Source: Natronosalvus caseinilyticus | GTDB taxonomy: Archaea > Halobacteriota > Halobacteria > Halobacteriales > Natrialbaceae | DNA length: 64,000 nucleotides | Assembly: GCF_017357105.1 (NCBI RefSeq) | Contig: NZ_CP071596.1 | Coordinates: 2,170,001-2,234,000, forward strand | Direction of reading: 5' to 3' | Shown: positions 19,504-28,302 of the stretch, in pieces | Layout: every line of letters begins with the position of its first letter | Numbering within the stretch: the first letter of the stretch is position 1 | Made by a program: the position numbers and the translations under genes | Notes under the pieces: generated by a model | What the model was told of the DNA's origin: nothing | Database searches by the model: none | Seen by the model: only the letters and a program-made list of their open reading frames with translations

Positions 19504-19558
19504 CGCTCGAATCGGCTACGCTCGAATCGGCACCACTCGAATCGGCACCACTCGATCG
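19504..19558. repeat. 15-bp tandem repeat, about 3.6 copies
   Basis: The unit CGCTCGAATCGGCAC recurs at 19504, 19519, 19534 and partly at 19549, with changes at a few positions. It lies in the 175-base gap between the convergent ends of gltB and the AddA-like gene. It is too short and too few for CRISPR. Confidence 0.8.
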
Positions 19559-19616
19559 AACCTGGTTTCGTGCGGCGTCGATTCGTTTCTACGTCGTTTT
19601 TCGTCTCGATACCACG

Positions 19617-22600
19617 CTACGTCTCGTCTAGCGAGGGAGCGCACCCGAGCGACTGATGCGGACAGTTCCGGCAGTGCGATCCCGGCGTCGTCTCGGCGTA
19701 GGTCGGTCTATCCAGCGCCTCGAGTCCCCGTCGAACCGCCTCCCAGTCGGGCGTCGTCGACCGGGAGTGAAGGACGACCCGAGGTCCCTCGACGGGTCCG
19801 ACGTACACGTAGCCGACGGCGTCGACGGGCTCACCGAGCCGGCGTTCACAGGCGCGGGCGTAGAGCGTAAGCTGGAGGGCCGCTTCGGGGTCGATTCGCT
19901 CGCTCGTCGCCTTGTAGTCGAGGACGACGAGCCGTCCGTTGGGTGCCCGTCGGACCGTATCCACGTACCCGACGACCGACCCGTCGACGCCGGGCACGTC
20001 GTCGACCGCAAACGACAGTTCGGCGGCCAGTTCGTCCCACGCGTGAACCGGCGCCTCGAGGTCGGGTTCGCTGGCGTCGAAGTACCGATCGATACACCGG
20101 TGGACTGCCTTCTCGTGTCCTCGTTGTCCGCGAGCCGTGAGCCGTCTGGTGGCCGCCTGACGCCACTCCTCGGGGCTCGAGTACTCCCGGTAGAACGCTT
20201 CCTCGGCCACGGCGTGAAAGACCGTGCCGACGAGTCGCGGGTTCGACTCGGGGCCCGATCGACCGTCGCCCGGGGTCGAGTCAATCTCCTGTCGCCCATC
20301 GTCACCCGGGACTGGATCGTCGGGCGCCCCCACGACGTACTCGAGGTAGTGCCTTCGCGGACACTGGTCGTGGGTCGCCAGCGCACTGTAACTGTGCTCG
20401 AGTGCTTCGGGGAACCGTTCGCGTCCCGAATTCGAGAACGCGTCCGTGGCGAATCGCGACGCCGCTATATCCAGCGCTCCGACCCGTCGCCCCGCCGGCA
20501 CGTCGAGTTCGGGGACCGACGGGGCAGCGTCCGCAGCCGGTAACAGCGTTCGGTTCCGAAGCTGTCGCCCGAGCCGGTGGACGACGTCGAGGGCCTCGTC
20601 CGTCTCGAGCATCCGGCGGCCGTCGCTACCGAGGTAATCCACTGCGCCGGTGGTGTGCGTCGACGGTTCGGCGAGCGAGTCGGTGACGTCGACGACCGTT
20701 TCGGGGTACGTTTCATGCACCCGGTCGAACGCCGTCACCAGTTCCGACCAGAGGTTCATCCGCTCGCCGGTAACCGACCACTCGATCGCAGAGGGGAGAC
20801 ACGCGTCGGCCGCGGAGGCGGCGAGGTCGCCGCCCCCGCCCTCGTAGTCGTAGTTCGAGCCGAAGACGAGCAGGTGGTTTTCCGCCCGGGTGAGCGCGAC
20901 GTGGAGAACGCGCCAGGATTCGGCCGTCGGCTCCGCGGCGAGATTCGCACACAGCGGCGAGTCGACGGCCGGGTCGAGCGTCGCGGCGAGCAGGCGATAC
21001 CGGGCCCCGTAGGCGTAGTCTCGCCGAACGCACCACTCCTCGTCCGAGAGGTACGGCGCGAGGACCGTGTCGAACTCGAGGCCCTTGGCTTGGTGTACCG
21101 TCATGACGTCGACGGCGTCCGCGGACGTGGTTCCCTGCTGGCGGTCGCCCGAGCCGCCCGCGAGCACCGCCTCGAGCGCGTCGACGAACCGGGTCGAGAG
21201 CGACTCGAGAACGTCGGTGCCGGTCCTGGCGTCGACGAACCGTTCGATCCGCTCGAACGTCTGGCTGTCGTCGGGACCCAGAAACCACTCGAGGTTCGTC
21301 CGCTCCCGGAACCGTCGGAGAAACGGCGCTATCGGGGAGGCATCCTTCGCCGTCGCGAGCGCCTCGAGATCGGCACGCGCCCGCTCGAGTCGATCCGGTT
21401 CGTCGAAGGGTTCGGCCTCGAGGTCGGCTTCGAACAGCGCGTCGTACAGCCGACGGTTGCGGCGGTGGAGACGGGAGATATCGGCTTCACACACTCGATA
21501 CCGCGCGAGAAGCACTCGGCGAAGGTGCGTGTCGGCGTCGTGATCGACCAGCACCCGGAGGTACGAGAGGACCGTCTGGGCCCCCTCCGACACGGACCCT
21601 GTCGCCGAGCCCGATCGCTCGCAGGGAATCTGGCGTTGCTCGAGTTCTACAGCGATATTGCGCGCCTGTGCGTTCGTCCGGACGATGACCGCGATGTCTT
21701 CGAGCGTTCGCTCCGGGACGGATCCACAGTCGCCGTTCAGGAGTCGTGAAATCGCCGTCCCGACCTGCTCGGGTATCGTCGACTCGAGTTCGTCGCTCTC
21801 GACTTTCAGCACCCGGTGGGGCGGGCTCGCCTCGTCGTACGACCCCCGCGTCCGCCCGTGTTCCCGGAGCGTCTTCGAGGGCTGGGTGCCGTACGAGCAG
21901 TGGTTCGTCAGATCCAGAATCTCCTGTTTCGACCGAAAGTTCAACTCGAGTTCGACCGACTCGTGGTCGTCGTAGTTCGCACCGAGGCGGTCGAGGCCCC
22001 TGGGGTCGGTCCCGCGCCAGCCGTAGATCGCCTGGTCCGTGTCCCCGATGGCGAGGAGATCGGGTCGATCCGGGCCGTGCGTCAGTTCGGTGACGAGTTT
22101 CCACTGGGTCGCGTCGGTGTCCTGGAACTCGTCGCAGTAGACGTGGCTCCACCGCTGGGCGATTTCCTCGGTGACAGCCTCGTCTTCGAGCAGGCGCGTC
22201 GCCGTCCGAACGAGTTCGTCGAAGTCGACCGCGCCGTCGGTCTCGAGCCTCGTCCGATAGTCGGCGTAGATCTCGGCGTAGTGGCCGGCCTGTCGGAGCA
22301 CGGCCACGTAGTGCTCGAGTCGGCCGAACGGCGTCTGTTCGATCGTCTTCGCCCCGTCCCGCCAGAGTTCGTTGCCGAAGAGGACAGGTGGCAGGTGCTT
22401 CGTCGACGGGTCGTCGAGCGACATCGCTTCTCGCGTTCTCGTCACGCACGCCTGAAGCGTGCGGAGGTAGGCGTCGACCTCTCGCACCACCGGATCGTCG
22501 CGAAACGCCGCTGGCCCTTCGGCGATTTTCTCTCGACAAAACGTCAACAGTGTGCCGTACTCGACGAGGGCCTCGCGAATTTTTGTGATGTGTTCGTCCC

Positions 22601-23249
22601 GGTTGAAGTACCGAATCGCTTCGTTGTCGAACGACAGCGATTCCGTCGCCTCGCCGCGAAGCCACAGGAGCAGTTCCTCGAGGAGGTCGAGCGTCCGCTC
22701 GTCGGGCAGGGCGTCGATCAGAGCATCCGGATCGATCTCCTCACGACTCATCACCGAGACGAAGTGGTCGACCGATCCGGCAAGCGTCGACGGCGTGGCC
22801 GATTTCGTCGGCGCCACGTCGACGGCCGCGAAGTCGTACTCGTACTCGGCGAGGAGCCGGTTGAGGAGCCGCCGTCGCTTCCGCTCGGTGACGACTTCGA
22901 ACGACGGGGAGATCCCGAGATAGTAGGCGTACTCTCGAACCAGCCGGTAGCAAAACGAGTGATACGTGTGGACCTCGATCGCCGCAGCGACGGACGGCTC
23001 GAGTCGCTCGGCGATGGACGCTCGAATGCTCGCGGCCGCCTCGTTCGCAAACGTCACGACGAGCACGTCTGAGGGGTCGACGTCGCCGTTCTCGAGCGCC
23101 CGTTCGATCCGTGCCAGCATCGTGGTCGTCTTCCCGGTTCCGGCGCCAGCGTCGACGGACGTGCACGCGGCCTCACTCGCGATGACGGCGGGTTGGTTCC
23201 CTTTCGGGGCTAGGCCCGGCGTCGACCTCGAGAGCCGATGGTCATCCAT
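19617..23249 (-). CDS. AddA/UvrD-like helicase with C-terminal Fe-S PD-(D/E)XK nuclease
   Basis: This is a protein of about 1210 residues. The SF1A helicase motifs are complete: Walker A DAGAGTGKTTT, DEFQDTD, GDTDQAIYGWRG, LNFRSK, MTVHQAKGLEFD and VALTRAENH. The C-terminal third is a RecB-family nuclease with GTVFHAVAEEAF, GYVDTV, VVLDYKAT and LQLTLYA, so the catalytic His, Asp, Asp-x-Lys and Gln appear intact. DQCPRRHYLEYV before it and CRNCPHQSLGC at the end supply four cysteines spaced like the Fe-S staple of AddB/Cas4 nucleases. It is last in the three-gene operon and its start overlaps the preceding gene. Expected role: DNA end resection or degradation. Confidence 0.88.
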   Translation of the reverse strand: MDDHRLSRSTPGLAPKGNQPAVIASEAACTSVDAGAGTGKTTTMLARIERALENGDVDPSDVLVVTFANEAAASIRASIAERLEPSVAAAIEVHTYHSFCYRLVREYAYYLGISPSFEVVTERKRRRLLNRLLAEYEYDFAAVDVAPTKSATPSTLAGSVDHFVSVMSREEIDPDALIDALPDERTLDLLEELLLWLRGEATESLSFDNEAIRYFNRDEHITKIREALVEYGTLLTFCREKIAEGPAAFRDDPVVREVDAYLRTLQACVTRTREAMSLDDPSTKHLPPVLFGNELWRDGAKTIEQTPFGRLEHYVAVLRQAGHYAEIYADYRTRLETDGAVDFDELVRTATRLLEDEAVTEEIAQRWSHVYCDEFQDTDATQWKLVTELTHGPDRPDLLAIGDTDQAIYGWRGTDPRGLDRLGANYDDHESVELELNFRSKQEILDLTNHCSYGTQPSKTLREHGRTRGSYDEASPPHRVLKVESDELESTIPEQVGTAISRLLNGDCGSVPERTLEDIAVIVRTNAQARNIAVELEQRQIPCERSGSATGSVSEGAQTVLSYLRVLVDHDADTHLRRVLLARYRVCEADISRLHRRNRRLYDALFEADLEAEPFDEPDRLERARADLEALATAKDASPIAPFLRRFRERTNLEWFLGPDDSQTFERIERFVDARTGTDVLESLSTRFVDALEAVLAGGSGDRQQGTTSADAVDVMTVHQAKGLEFDTVLAPYLSDEEWCVRRDYAYGARYRLLAATLDPAVDSPLCANLAAEPTAESWRVLHVALTRAENHLLVFGSNYDYEGGGGDLAASAADACLPSAIEWSVTGERMNLWSELVTAFDRVHETYPETVVDVTDSLAEPSTHTTGAVDYLGSDGRRMLETDEALDVVHRLGRQLRNRTLLPAADAAPSVPELDVPAGRRVGALDIAASRFATDAFSNSGRERFPEALEHSYSALATHDQCPRRHYLEYVVGAPDDPVPGDDGRQEIDSTPGDGRSGPESNPRLVGTVFHAVAEEAFYREYSSPEEWRQAATRRLTARGQRGHEKAVHRCIDRYFDASEPDLEAPVHAWDELAAELSFAVDDVPGVDGSVVGYVDTVRRAPNGRLVVLDYKATSERIDPEAALQLTLYARACERRLGEPVDAVGYVYVGPVEGPRVVLHSRSTTPDWEAVRRGLEALDRPTYAETTPGSHCRNCPHQSLGCAPSLDET

Positions 23250-24324
23250 CGAAGGCCACCTCGCTCGAGAGGTACTTCGTACAGCAGACGGCGTACGGAC
23301 ACGTCGGGCAGACGTCACGCTTGATCCGGTCCCAGCGGGACTCGAACGCTTCCTCGTCGACGCCGGCGATGGCGGCGGTTGCCACCTGTCGCAACCGATC
23401 GTCGACCGTCTGATTTCGGTGTTCGTGTGTCATTCCGAACGTGTGATGGTCCAGGTAGGGTTCGGTGAGGTCCACCGGCTCGACGCTCGTTTCGACGCGC
23501 TCGCGAAGCGGGTTGACGGTCAGCCGATTCCGGTCGAGGACCGGGACCTGGACGTACCGGCAGGTGCGAGCGTCCTCGAGGTCCAGGCGGTCACGAAGCG
23601 TCCGTAATCCGTCGAGAGCGGCAGCCGTTTCGAGCAGGGTGGCGACCAGTCCGGAGGCGAATTCGGCCCGGTCCGGATCGAAGTGTCCGGCGAACCGATC
23701 GGCGACGTCGCCGTCCCACGCGGATCGATAGCGAAGTATCCTCAGGTGAGCGGCGGTCGGGACGAACCGAACCCCAACGAAGGACGACCCCTCGAGGACG
23801 GCGTAATCGATCGGCACGTCGATCTGAAGAGGGGAGGCTTCGTCGTCATCAGCCGTCGTTCGAGGTGCCGACACCGTCGATCGAAGCGGCAGGTCCGGAC
23901 CGACGAGTTCGCCGTCGACGCCGCTCGCCCTGGTGGCGTACAGACACTCGGCGTGGTCGGCACCGATGACCTCGACGTACGCTCGGATCGCCGCCTCGAG
24001 CACTCGACGCTCGTGTCGTCGCTGGGCGCGTGAGTGGACCCCCTCGCCGTAGTCCGCCCAGCGGTCGGCGAACCGGTCCAGGGAACGCGTCTCGAGGGTG
24101 TCGACGTCCCCCGCACGAAGGGCCTCACAGATGGCCGTTCGGAGTAACTCGAGTCGGGCTACCTGCGGCTCGTCGTCGCCCGTCTGCAGGCCGTACTCGT
24201 GGGCGTATCGGTACCGTTGCGGACACCGGAGGTGGGTTCGAACGCCGTCGATCGAGATCGATTGGGTCTCGGCGCGCGATGGCAGGGGCGTCTTCGCGTC
24301 GGCCTCGGTGAAGTTTCCCGTCAT
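23242..24324 (-). CDS. Small PD-(D/E)XK-fold protein with Fe-S cysteines (split AddB C-terminal part?)
   Basis: This 360-residue protein has the cysteine pattern of AddB/Cas4 nucleases: Cys34 in THLRCPQRYRYAHEYG and Cys339, Cys342 and Cys347/348 in CPTCPYAVCC. The middle contains IDVPIDYAVLEGSSFVGVRFVPT, where the Asp and E-x-K of an active nuclease would sit. I cannot find the catalytic Lys, so it may be inactive. Its ATG overlaps the stop of the AddB-like gene (ATGA) and its end overlaps the AddA-like start. I infer that it corresponds to the nuclease domain of AddB, carried as a separate chain. Confidence 0.65.
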   Translation of the reverse strand: MTGNFTEADAKTPLPSRAETQSISIDGVRTHLRCPQRYRYAHEYGLQTGDDEPQVARLELLRTAICEALRAGDVDTLETRSLDRFADRWADYGEGVHSRAQRRHERRVLEAAIRAYVEVIGADHAECLYATRASGVDGELVGPDLPLRSTVSAPRTTADDDEASPLQIDVPIDYAVLEGSSFVGVRFVPTAAHLRILRYRSAWDGDVADRFAGHFDPDRAEFASGLVATLLETAAALDGLRTLRDRLDLEDARTCRYVQVPVLDRNRLTVNPLRERVETSVEPVDLTEPYLDHHTFGMTHEHRNQTVDDRLRQVATAAIAGVDEEAFESRWDRIKRDVCPTCPYAVCCTKYLSSEVAFDG

Positions 24325-26525
24325 CGGTTCACCTCGCCCGCTGCGAACTCGAACTGCGTGTAGACGGCGTCCCGGATCGTCTCGTCGACGTCTTCGTGCT
24401 CCAGGGCGAGGGCGAGCTCCTGGATTCGCTCCGCCGTCGCATCGAGGTCGACCGGTTCGCCCATCGATGCACGGCCCAGGAGTGTCTCGAGGCCGGCCCA
24501 GGGCACCTCGAGAGCGGCCTCGAGGGTTCGTTGCCGTCCGTAGCCGACGTGGTCTCGGCGTTTCACGTCGACAGGCTCGAGGTCGATCCCTGGCGTGGAC
24601 GCGAGTTCCCGAACGAATCGGGACTCGTCGTGGGTCCGCCGGAGGCCCTCGGTTTCGCGCTCGTACGAACAGCAGTAGAGCCGGGTCCGGGTTGCCCGAG
24701 AACCGAGGGCGAGCCGTCGACGTGCCCGCTCGGCGTGATACGTCTCGAAGCGATCGGCGACGGCCGACCCGTCCGTGACCGGGGCGAACGTCTCCTCGAG
24801 CGTCGATGCGGAGGGGTCGGTCACGGCGGGATAAGATGGCATCGAGCGCAGCCACGCCGTCGGAAACAGCGGCGTGAGAAACTGCGTCCCGGGATAGGTG
24901 TCGTCGATCAGATCTAGCAGGAACACGACTTCCCGCGAGTCGTACGCCAGTTCGTCGATCGGACAGACGGTCACCCCACCGCCCGGCGCTCGCGTCTCGA
25001 TGGCGTGGACGTGCGGGGCGTCGTACTCGATCGTTCGCTGGAGCATTCGTCGCAGCCCCTGCCAGTCGGGGGCGACGAGGTCCGTTCGCTCGACGAATCG
25101 GGCGATCTCGAGGACGCGACGGATACTCTGGAACTGTTCGCGGGCGTCGATCCACGGTTCGTCGCGGGCGATGCGCGCCTTCATATTCGTTCGCTGGATC
25201 CACGACTCGAGTGCGGTCCTCACCGGCTGCCCGTGGGCGGCTTCGACGTCTCGCGGAGAAAATCCCTCGACTCGGGCCTCGAGTCGGGTGATGACGACTT
25301 CGTCTATCTCGGCCGGATCGCTACCCTGCTCGAGCGTACAGTGCGCTTCGATGACGGCGTAGAGTTCGCTGACGGCGGGGTCGTCCGCCAGAGAGGGCGT
25401 TCCGATCGTAGCCGTGGGAACGCCCCCGTCGCGAAGGAGCCGTCGCGTCCGGGGAACGCGTTCCGCTTGCGGGACGGCGACCGCGAACTCGTCGAACGAC
25501 CAGTCGTGTCGGTCGTGGAGCGACTGGATTTCGCTGGCGACCCACCGCATCTGCGCTCGAGCGGTTTCCGTTCGGAGTCGGTACGCTCGAGCGTTCGTGT
25601 GCTCATTTTCGTTCACATCGGCATACAGGTCGTGATCGTTCCTGCCACCCGTTCCAGTCGCCAGCGCTCGAGCGATCGCGTCGTGGGCTGGCTTCGACTC
25701 GGGTTGTCGCGTCGGCGGCCGGACCTCGAGACCGTCCGCGATCGATTCGAGCGATCCGGGTTCGACTCGCGTCCGCTCGACGCTCGCGTGTCGCTGGCCG
25801 ATGCAGACGAGTTCGGCGTCCCCAGTCAGCGCCGCGAGATAGCGCCTGTCGAGGCGGCGAAACTCCTCGAACTGCACGGCGAGAACGGCGTCGAACGAGT
25901 CCGTGATCCGCTCGCGGAGGCCGTCAGCGTCGCCCTCGAGCAGGTCGACCACTCGCGGGACCACGTCAGCCCGTTCGACGAAGCCTCGAGAGTCGAGTTC
26001 GTCGTGGAACCGGTCGTTCATCGCGTAGAGGAAGGCGAGACAGGGGTGGATGGCGCCCCCGTCTCGATCCCCTGTAGCGTCGACCCGTTGGCGGGTCGCC
26101 TCGAGCAACAGTCGTCCGACGTCGCGGGCGAAACTGTCGTGCTCGCTCGCGCGTTCGAGGTACGGCGGGACGTCGAGACTCGCACCGGCGACGACCAGCG
26201 AGATGAGTTCGATCCGCTCCTCGTACTCGAGGCGCTCGAGCATCGGGTCGTACGTCTCGAGAACCTTCGAGGCGTGCTCGGGGAGCGATTCGACTCGCGG
26301 ACCGCTGGCGTTTTGGGATACGTTTGGTCTGTCCGTCGTCTCGAGAAGTCCTCGCTCGAGGCGGTCGAGTCCCGCCGGGTGGCGCTTGAGGACGAAGACG
26401 TTCTTCGATCCGTGGGACTCGACGAGCGCGGCGTACTCGTCGGCGACGCGCTCGAGGAGGTCGTGGCGGGGATACGGGAGGGCGATGAGCGTCCCCTCGA
26501 GTGTCGAGGACTCGGGTGTCGGCAT
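24321..26525 (-). CDS. AddB-like inactive helicase subunit
   Basis: This 734-residue protein has the look of the helicase-fold half of AddB/RecC. It begins GTLIALPYPRHDLLERVADEYAALV, where a Walker A would be expected but none is present. Other segments are SDPAEIDEVVITRLEARVEGFS, VTVCPIDELAYDSREVVFLLDLIDDTYPG and RLYCCSYERETEG, the last matching the position of motif VI. It is first in an operon with two more genes, each overlapping the next. No nuclease domain follows within the chain; it appears to be the next gene. The assignment rests on architecture and context, because sequence similarity in this family is weak. Confidence 0.6.
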   Translation of the reverse strand: MPTPESSTLEGTLIALPYPRHDLLERVADEYAALVESHGSKNVFVLKRHPAGLDRLERGLLETTDRPNVSQNASGPRVESLPEHASKVLETYDPMLERLEYEERIELISLVVAGASLDVPPYLERASEHDSFARDVGRLLLEATRQRVDATGDRDGGAIHPCLAFLYAMNDRFHDELDSRGFVERADVVPRVVDLLEGDADGLRERITDSFDAVLAVQFEEFRRLDRRYLAALTGDAELVCIGQRHASVERTRVEPGSLESIADGLEVRPPTRQPESKPAHDAIARALATGTGGRNDHDLYADVNENEHTNARAYRLRTETARAQMRWVASEIQSLHDRHDWSFDEFAVAVPQAERVPRTRRLLRDGGVPTATIGTPSLADDPAVSELYAVIEAHCTLEQGSDPAEIDEVVITRLEARVEGFSPRDVEAAHGQPVRTALESWIQRTNMKARIARDEPWIDAREQFQSIRRVLEIARFVERTDLVAPDWQGLRRMLQRTIEYDAPHVHAIETRAPGGGVTVCPIDELAYDSREVVFLLDLIDDTYPGTQFLTPLFPTAWLRSMPSYPAVTDPSASTLEETFAPVTDGSAVADRFETYHAERARRRLALGSRATRTRLYCCSYERETEGLRRTHDESRFVRELASTPGIDLEPVDVKRRDHVGYGRQRTLEAALEVPWAGLETLLGRASMGEPVDLDATAERIQELALALEHEDVDETIRDAVYTQFEFAAGEVNR

Positions 26526-26601
26526 GGCGGTATGCCACGGAGTAGTGACTGTATGGTACTTAAACCTGTACCCGACGTGGCCAGTTACTGGCCGCTCTGG
26601 C

Positions 26602-27054
26602 TCACGCCGTCTCGAGCACCGTCAGGTATGCCACGTACACGAGTGCGGCGGCGACGAGCGAAATCGCGACGACGGTGACGCCGACGAAGTTCTCGAGGAA
26701 GACCGCCGGGTCGTCCATGATGTACGCGCCGCCCTCGACCGCGAGGACGAACAGGGCGCCGTAGAGTGCCGCGACCGCCATGGCGCGGGCGACGGCGACG
26801 ACCAGTCCGGCCCGGCGGCTGTTGAGGAGTTCGACGACGAACAGCAGGGCGATCGCGAGCAGGTAGAACGGCTCGGGGAGGGCCTGTCCGAGCCCCTGTG
26901 GTCCTCGAATCGCGAGCCAGCCGTAGTACGCGAGCGCCAGCAAGAGGCCGGCGACGAACGTCATCGCAACGCCGTATCCCGTCGTGTCGTCGACGCGTGG
27001 TCGCCTCGGTTGTGTCGCGTCGTCGCTCGAGTCGGACGGTTCAGGTGTGGCCAT
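26602..27054 (-). CDS. Hypothetical four-helix membrane protein
   Basis: This protein of about 150 residues has a polar, Ser/Asp-rich N-terminus of about 28 residues and then four hydrophobic segments: GYGVAMTFVAGLLLALAYYG, FYLLAIALLFVVELL, VARAMAVAALYGALFVLAV and VVAISLVAAALVYVAYLTVL. The frame is open further upstream, but MATPEPSDSSDD is the better start. I do not recognise a family. It lies downstream of the CBS gene's divergent promoter and 76 bases before the AddB-like start on the same strand. Confidence 0.7.
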   Translation of the reverse strand: MATPEPSDSSDDATQPRRPRVDDTTGYGVAMTFVAGLLLALAYYGWLAIRGPQGLGQALPEPFYLLAIALLFVVELLNSRRAGLVVAVARAMAVAALYGALFVLAVEGGAYIMDDPAVFLENFVGVTVVAISLVAAALVYVAYLTVLETA

Positions 27055-27245
27055 CGTATTGGAACGGAGGACCGCGAGCGGGTTAGTTCTCGAGGGTACG
27101 TTCACCACGCCTGATGTGCGACAGGGGACGTCACTGGGGTTGACACAACGGTGGCGGAGGGATGGGAAGGGGCTGCTCTCGAGCGTGCCGGGGTGTCATC
27201 TCGTGGCGTGAGAATATTTATAGCCGGACTCCAATACCACAACGT

Positions 27246-27644
27246 ATGGACGACATTTTCGTTGCCAGGTTGATGAGTACGGATCTCGTAACGGTCGCAC
27301 CCGACACCCTCGTCGAGGACGCCGGCCAGACGATGCTCGAGAACGGCATCAGCTCGCTCGTCGTCGTCGACGACGACGGGCGCCTCGAGGGGATCCTGAC
27401 GACGACGGACTTCGTCACCATCGTCGCCGAGAGTTTCCCAAAAGCGGAGACGATCGTCGAGCGCTACATGACGACCAGCGTCGTGACCGTCTCGCCCCAA
27501 CAACCGATCACCGAGGTGGCGAACGTGATGCTCGAACATGGGGTCCACCACCTGCCGGTCGTCGACGAGGCCGAGGGCGTCGTCGGCATCGTCACGACGA
27601 CCGACCTGGCGGGGTACCTGACGACGATGCGAGCGTCGGTGTAG
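27246..27644 (+). CDS. Two-CBS-domain protein
   Basis: This 132-residue protein consists of two CBS domains, about residues 5-60 (LMSTDLVTVAPDTLVEDA, GRLEGILTTTDFV) and 68-127 (YMTTSVVTVSPQQPITEV, GVVGIVTTTDLAGYL). One pair forms a Bateman module that binds adenine nucleotides or related ligands. No effector domain is fused. The ATG at 27246 is about 20 bases after AATATTTATAG (27211-27222), a strong TATA-like box, so the message is probably leaderless. The partner regulated is unknown. Confidence 0.9.
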   Translation: MDDIFVARLMSTDLVTVAPDTLVEDAGQTMLENGISSLVVVDDDGRLEGILTTTDFVTIVAESFPKAETIVERYMTTSVVTVSPQQPITEVANVMLEHGVHHLPVVDEAEGVVGIVTTTDLAGYLTTMRASV

Positions 27645-28087
27645 TACTGAACTGGCCGGTTTGGCCCCAACTCACTCGTTTCTACGGCTCGAGGCGACGT
27701 CGAACATCGAACTCGGGACTCGACAGTCGCGACTCGATGCAGTCGTCAGTCGATCAACGCTGTCAGCATCTTCGAGGACCTGGACACGCGCAATACGCCT
27801 CGAACTTGCCGTTCGTCGACCCTATTGCGCCAGCGTTTTCGTGTATTTGATATACTGTCATGTGATTTATCACTAAAGAAGAGGGTGAAACTGCTGACTC
27901 TCACGTTGACTCTGAAACTCGAGTTGACGTACACTCGCAGGCGTCAATCGTGGACGACCTTCTCTGGAAATCGAAAGAGAGCGCGACACTGGCCTCGCGA
28001 ATAGGACGACGACGGACGTTCACCGATCGGCCCCACTCGCCCGATTCAAATCCGTCGCTCGTTCGGTCTGACGATCGAACAAAAAGA
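27645..28087. other. Intergenic region without a recognised gene
   Basis: These 443 bases lie between the CBS gene and tRNA-Thr. The section 27830-27920 is AT-rich (GTATTTGATATACTG, GTGATTTATCAC). The latter is a short near-palindrome. Open frames here have no coding character. I see no copy of the tRNA 3' end that would mark an integrated element. Confidence 0.6.
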
Positions 28088-28159
28088 GCCAGTAGAGGGA
28101 TTTGAACCCTCGACCTAATCCTTACGAAGGATTCGCTCTGCCAGCTGAGCTATACTGGC
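28088..28159 (-). tRNA. tRNA-Thr (CGU anticodon)
   Basis: The reverse strand folds as a complete 72-nt cloverleaf. The 7-bp acceptor is GCCAGTA/TACTGGC, the D arm is GCTC-AGCTGGCA-GAGC, the anticodon arm is AATCC-TTCGTAA-GGATT with anticodon CGT, and the T arm is GAGGG-TTCAAAT-CCCTC. No intron is present and CCA is not encoded. It reads ACG codons. A possible TATA box (CCTTATGCC on the minus strand, near 28200) lies upstream. Confidence 0.97.
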
Positions 28160-28302
28160 GCAGGTGTCTGCGTCCACTTCTACGTAGGACCGATAGCCGG
28201 CATAAGGATTGCGAATCGAGTCTGTCGCTCGAGCCGAGTTCAATCTCTCACCTCGAGCCAGGCTCGTTTTCCTCTCACCGAGGCTGGATTTCGGCCATCA
28301 CC

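Noticed and set aside
27645-28087. Integrated element beside tRNA-Thr
   Set aside because: No integrase, no repeated tRNA 3' end and no foreign genes are seen. The gap is only somewhat richer in AT.
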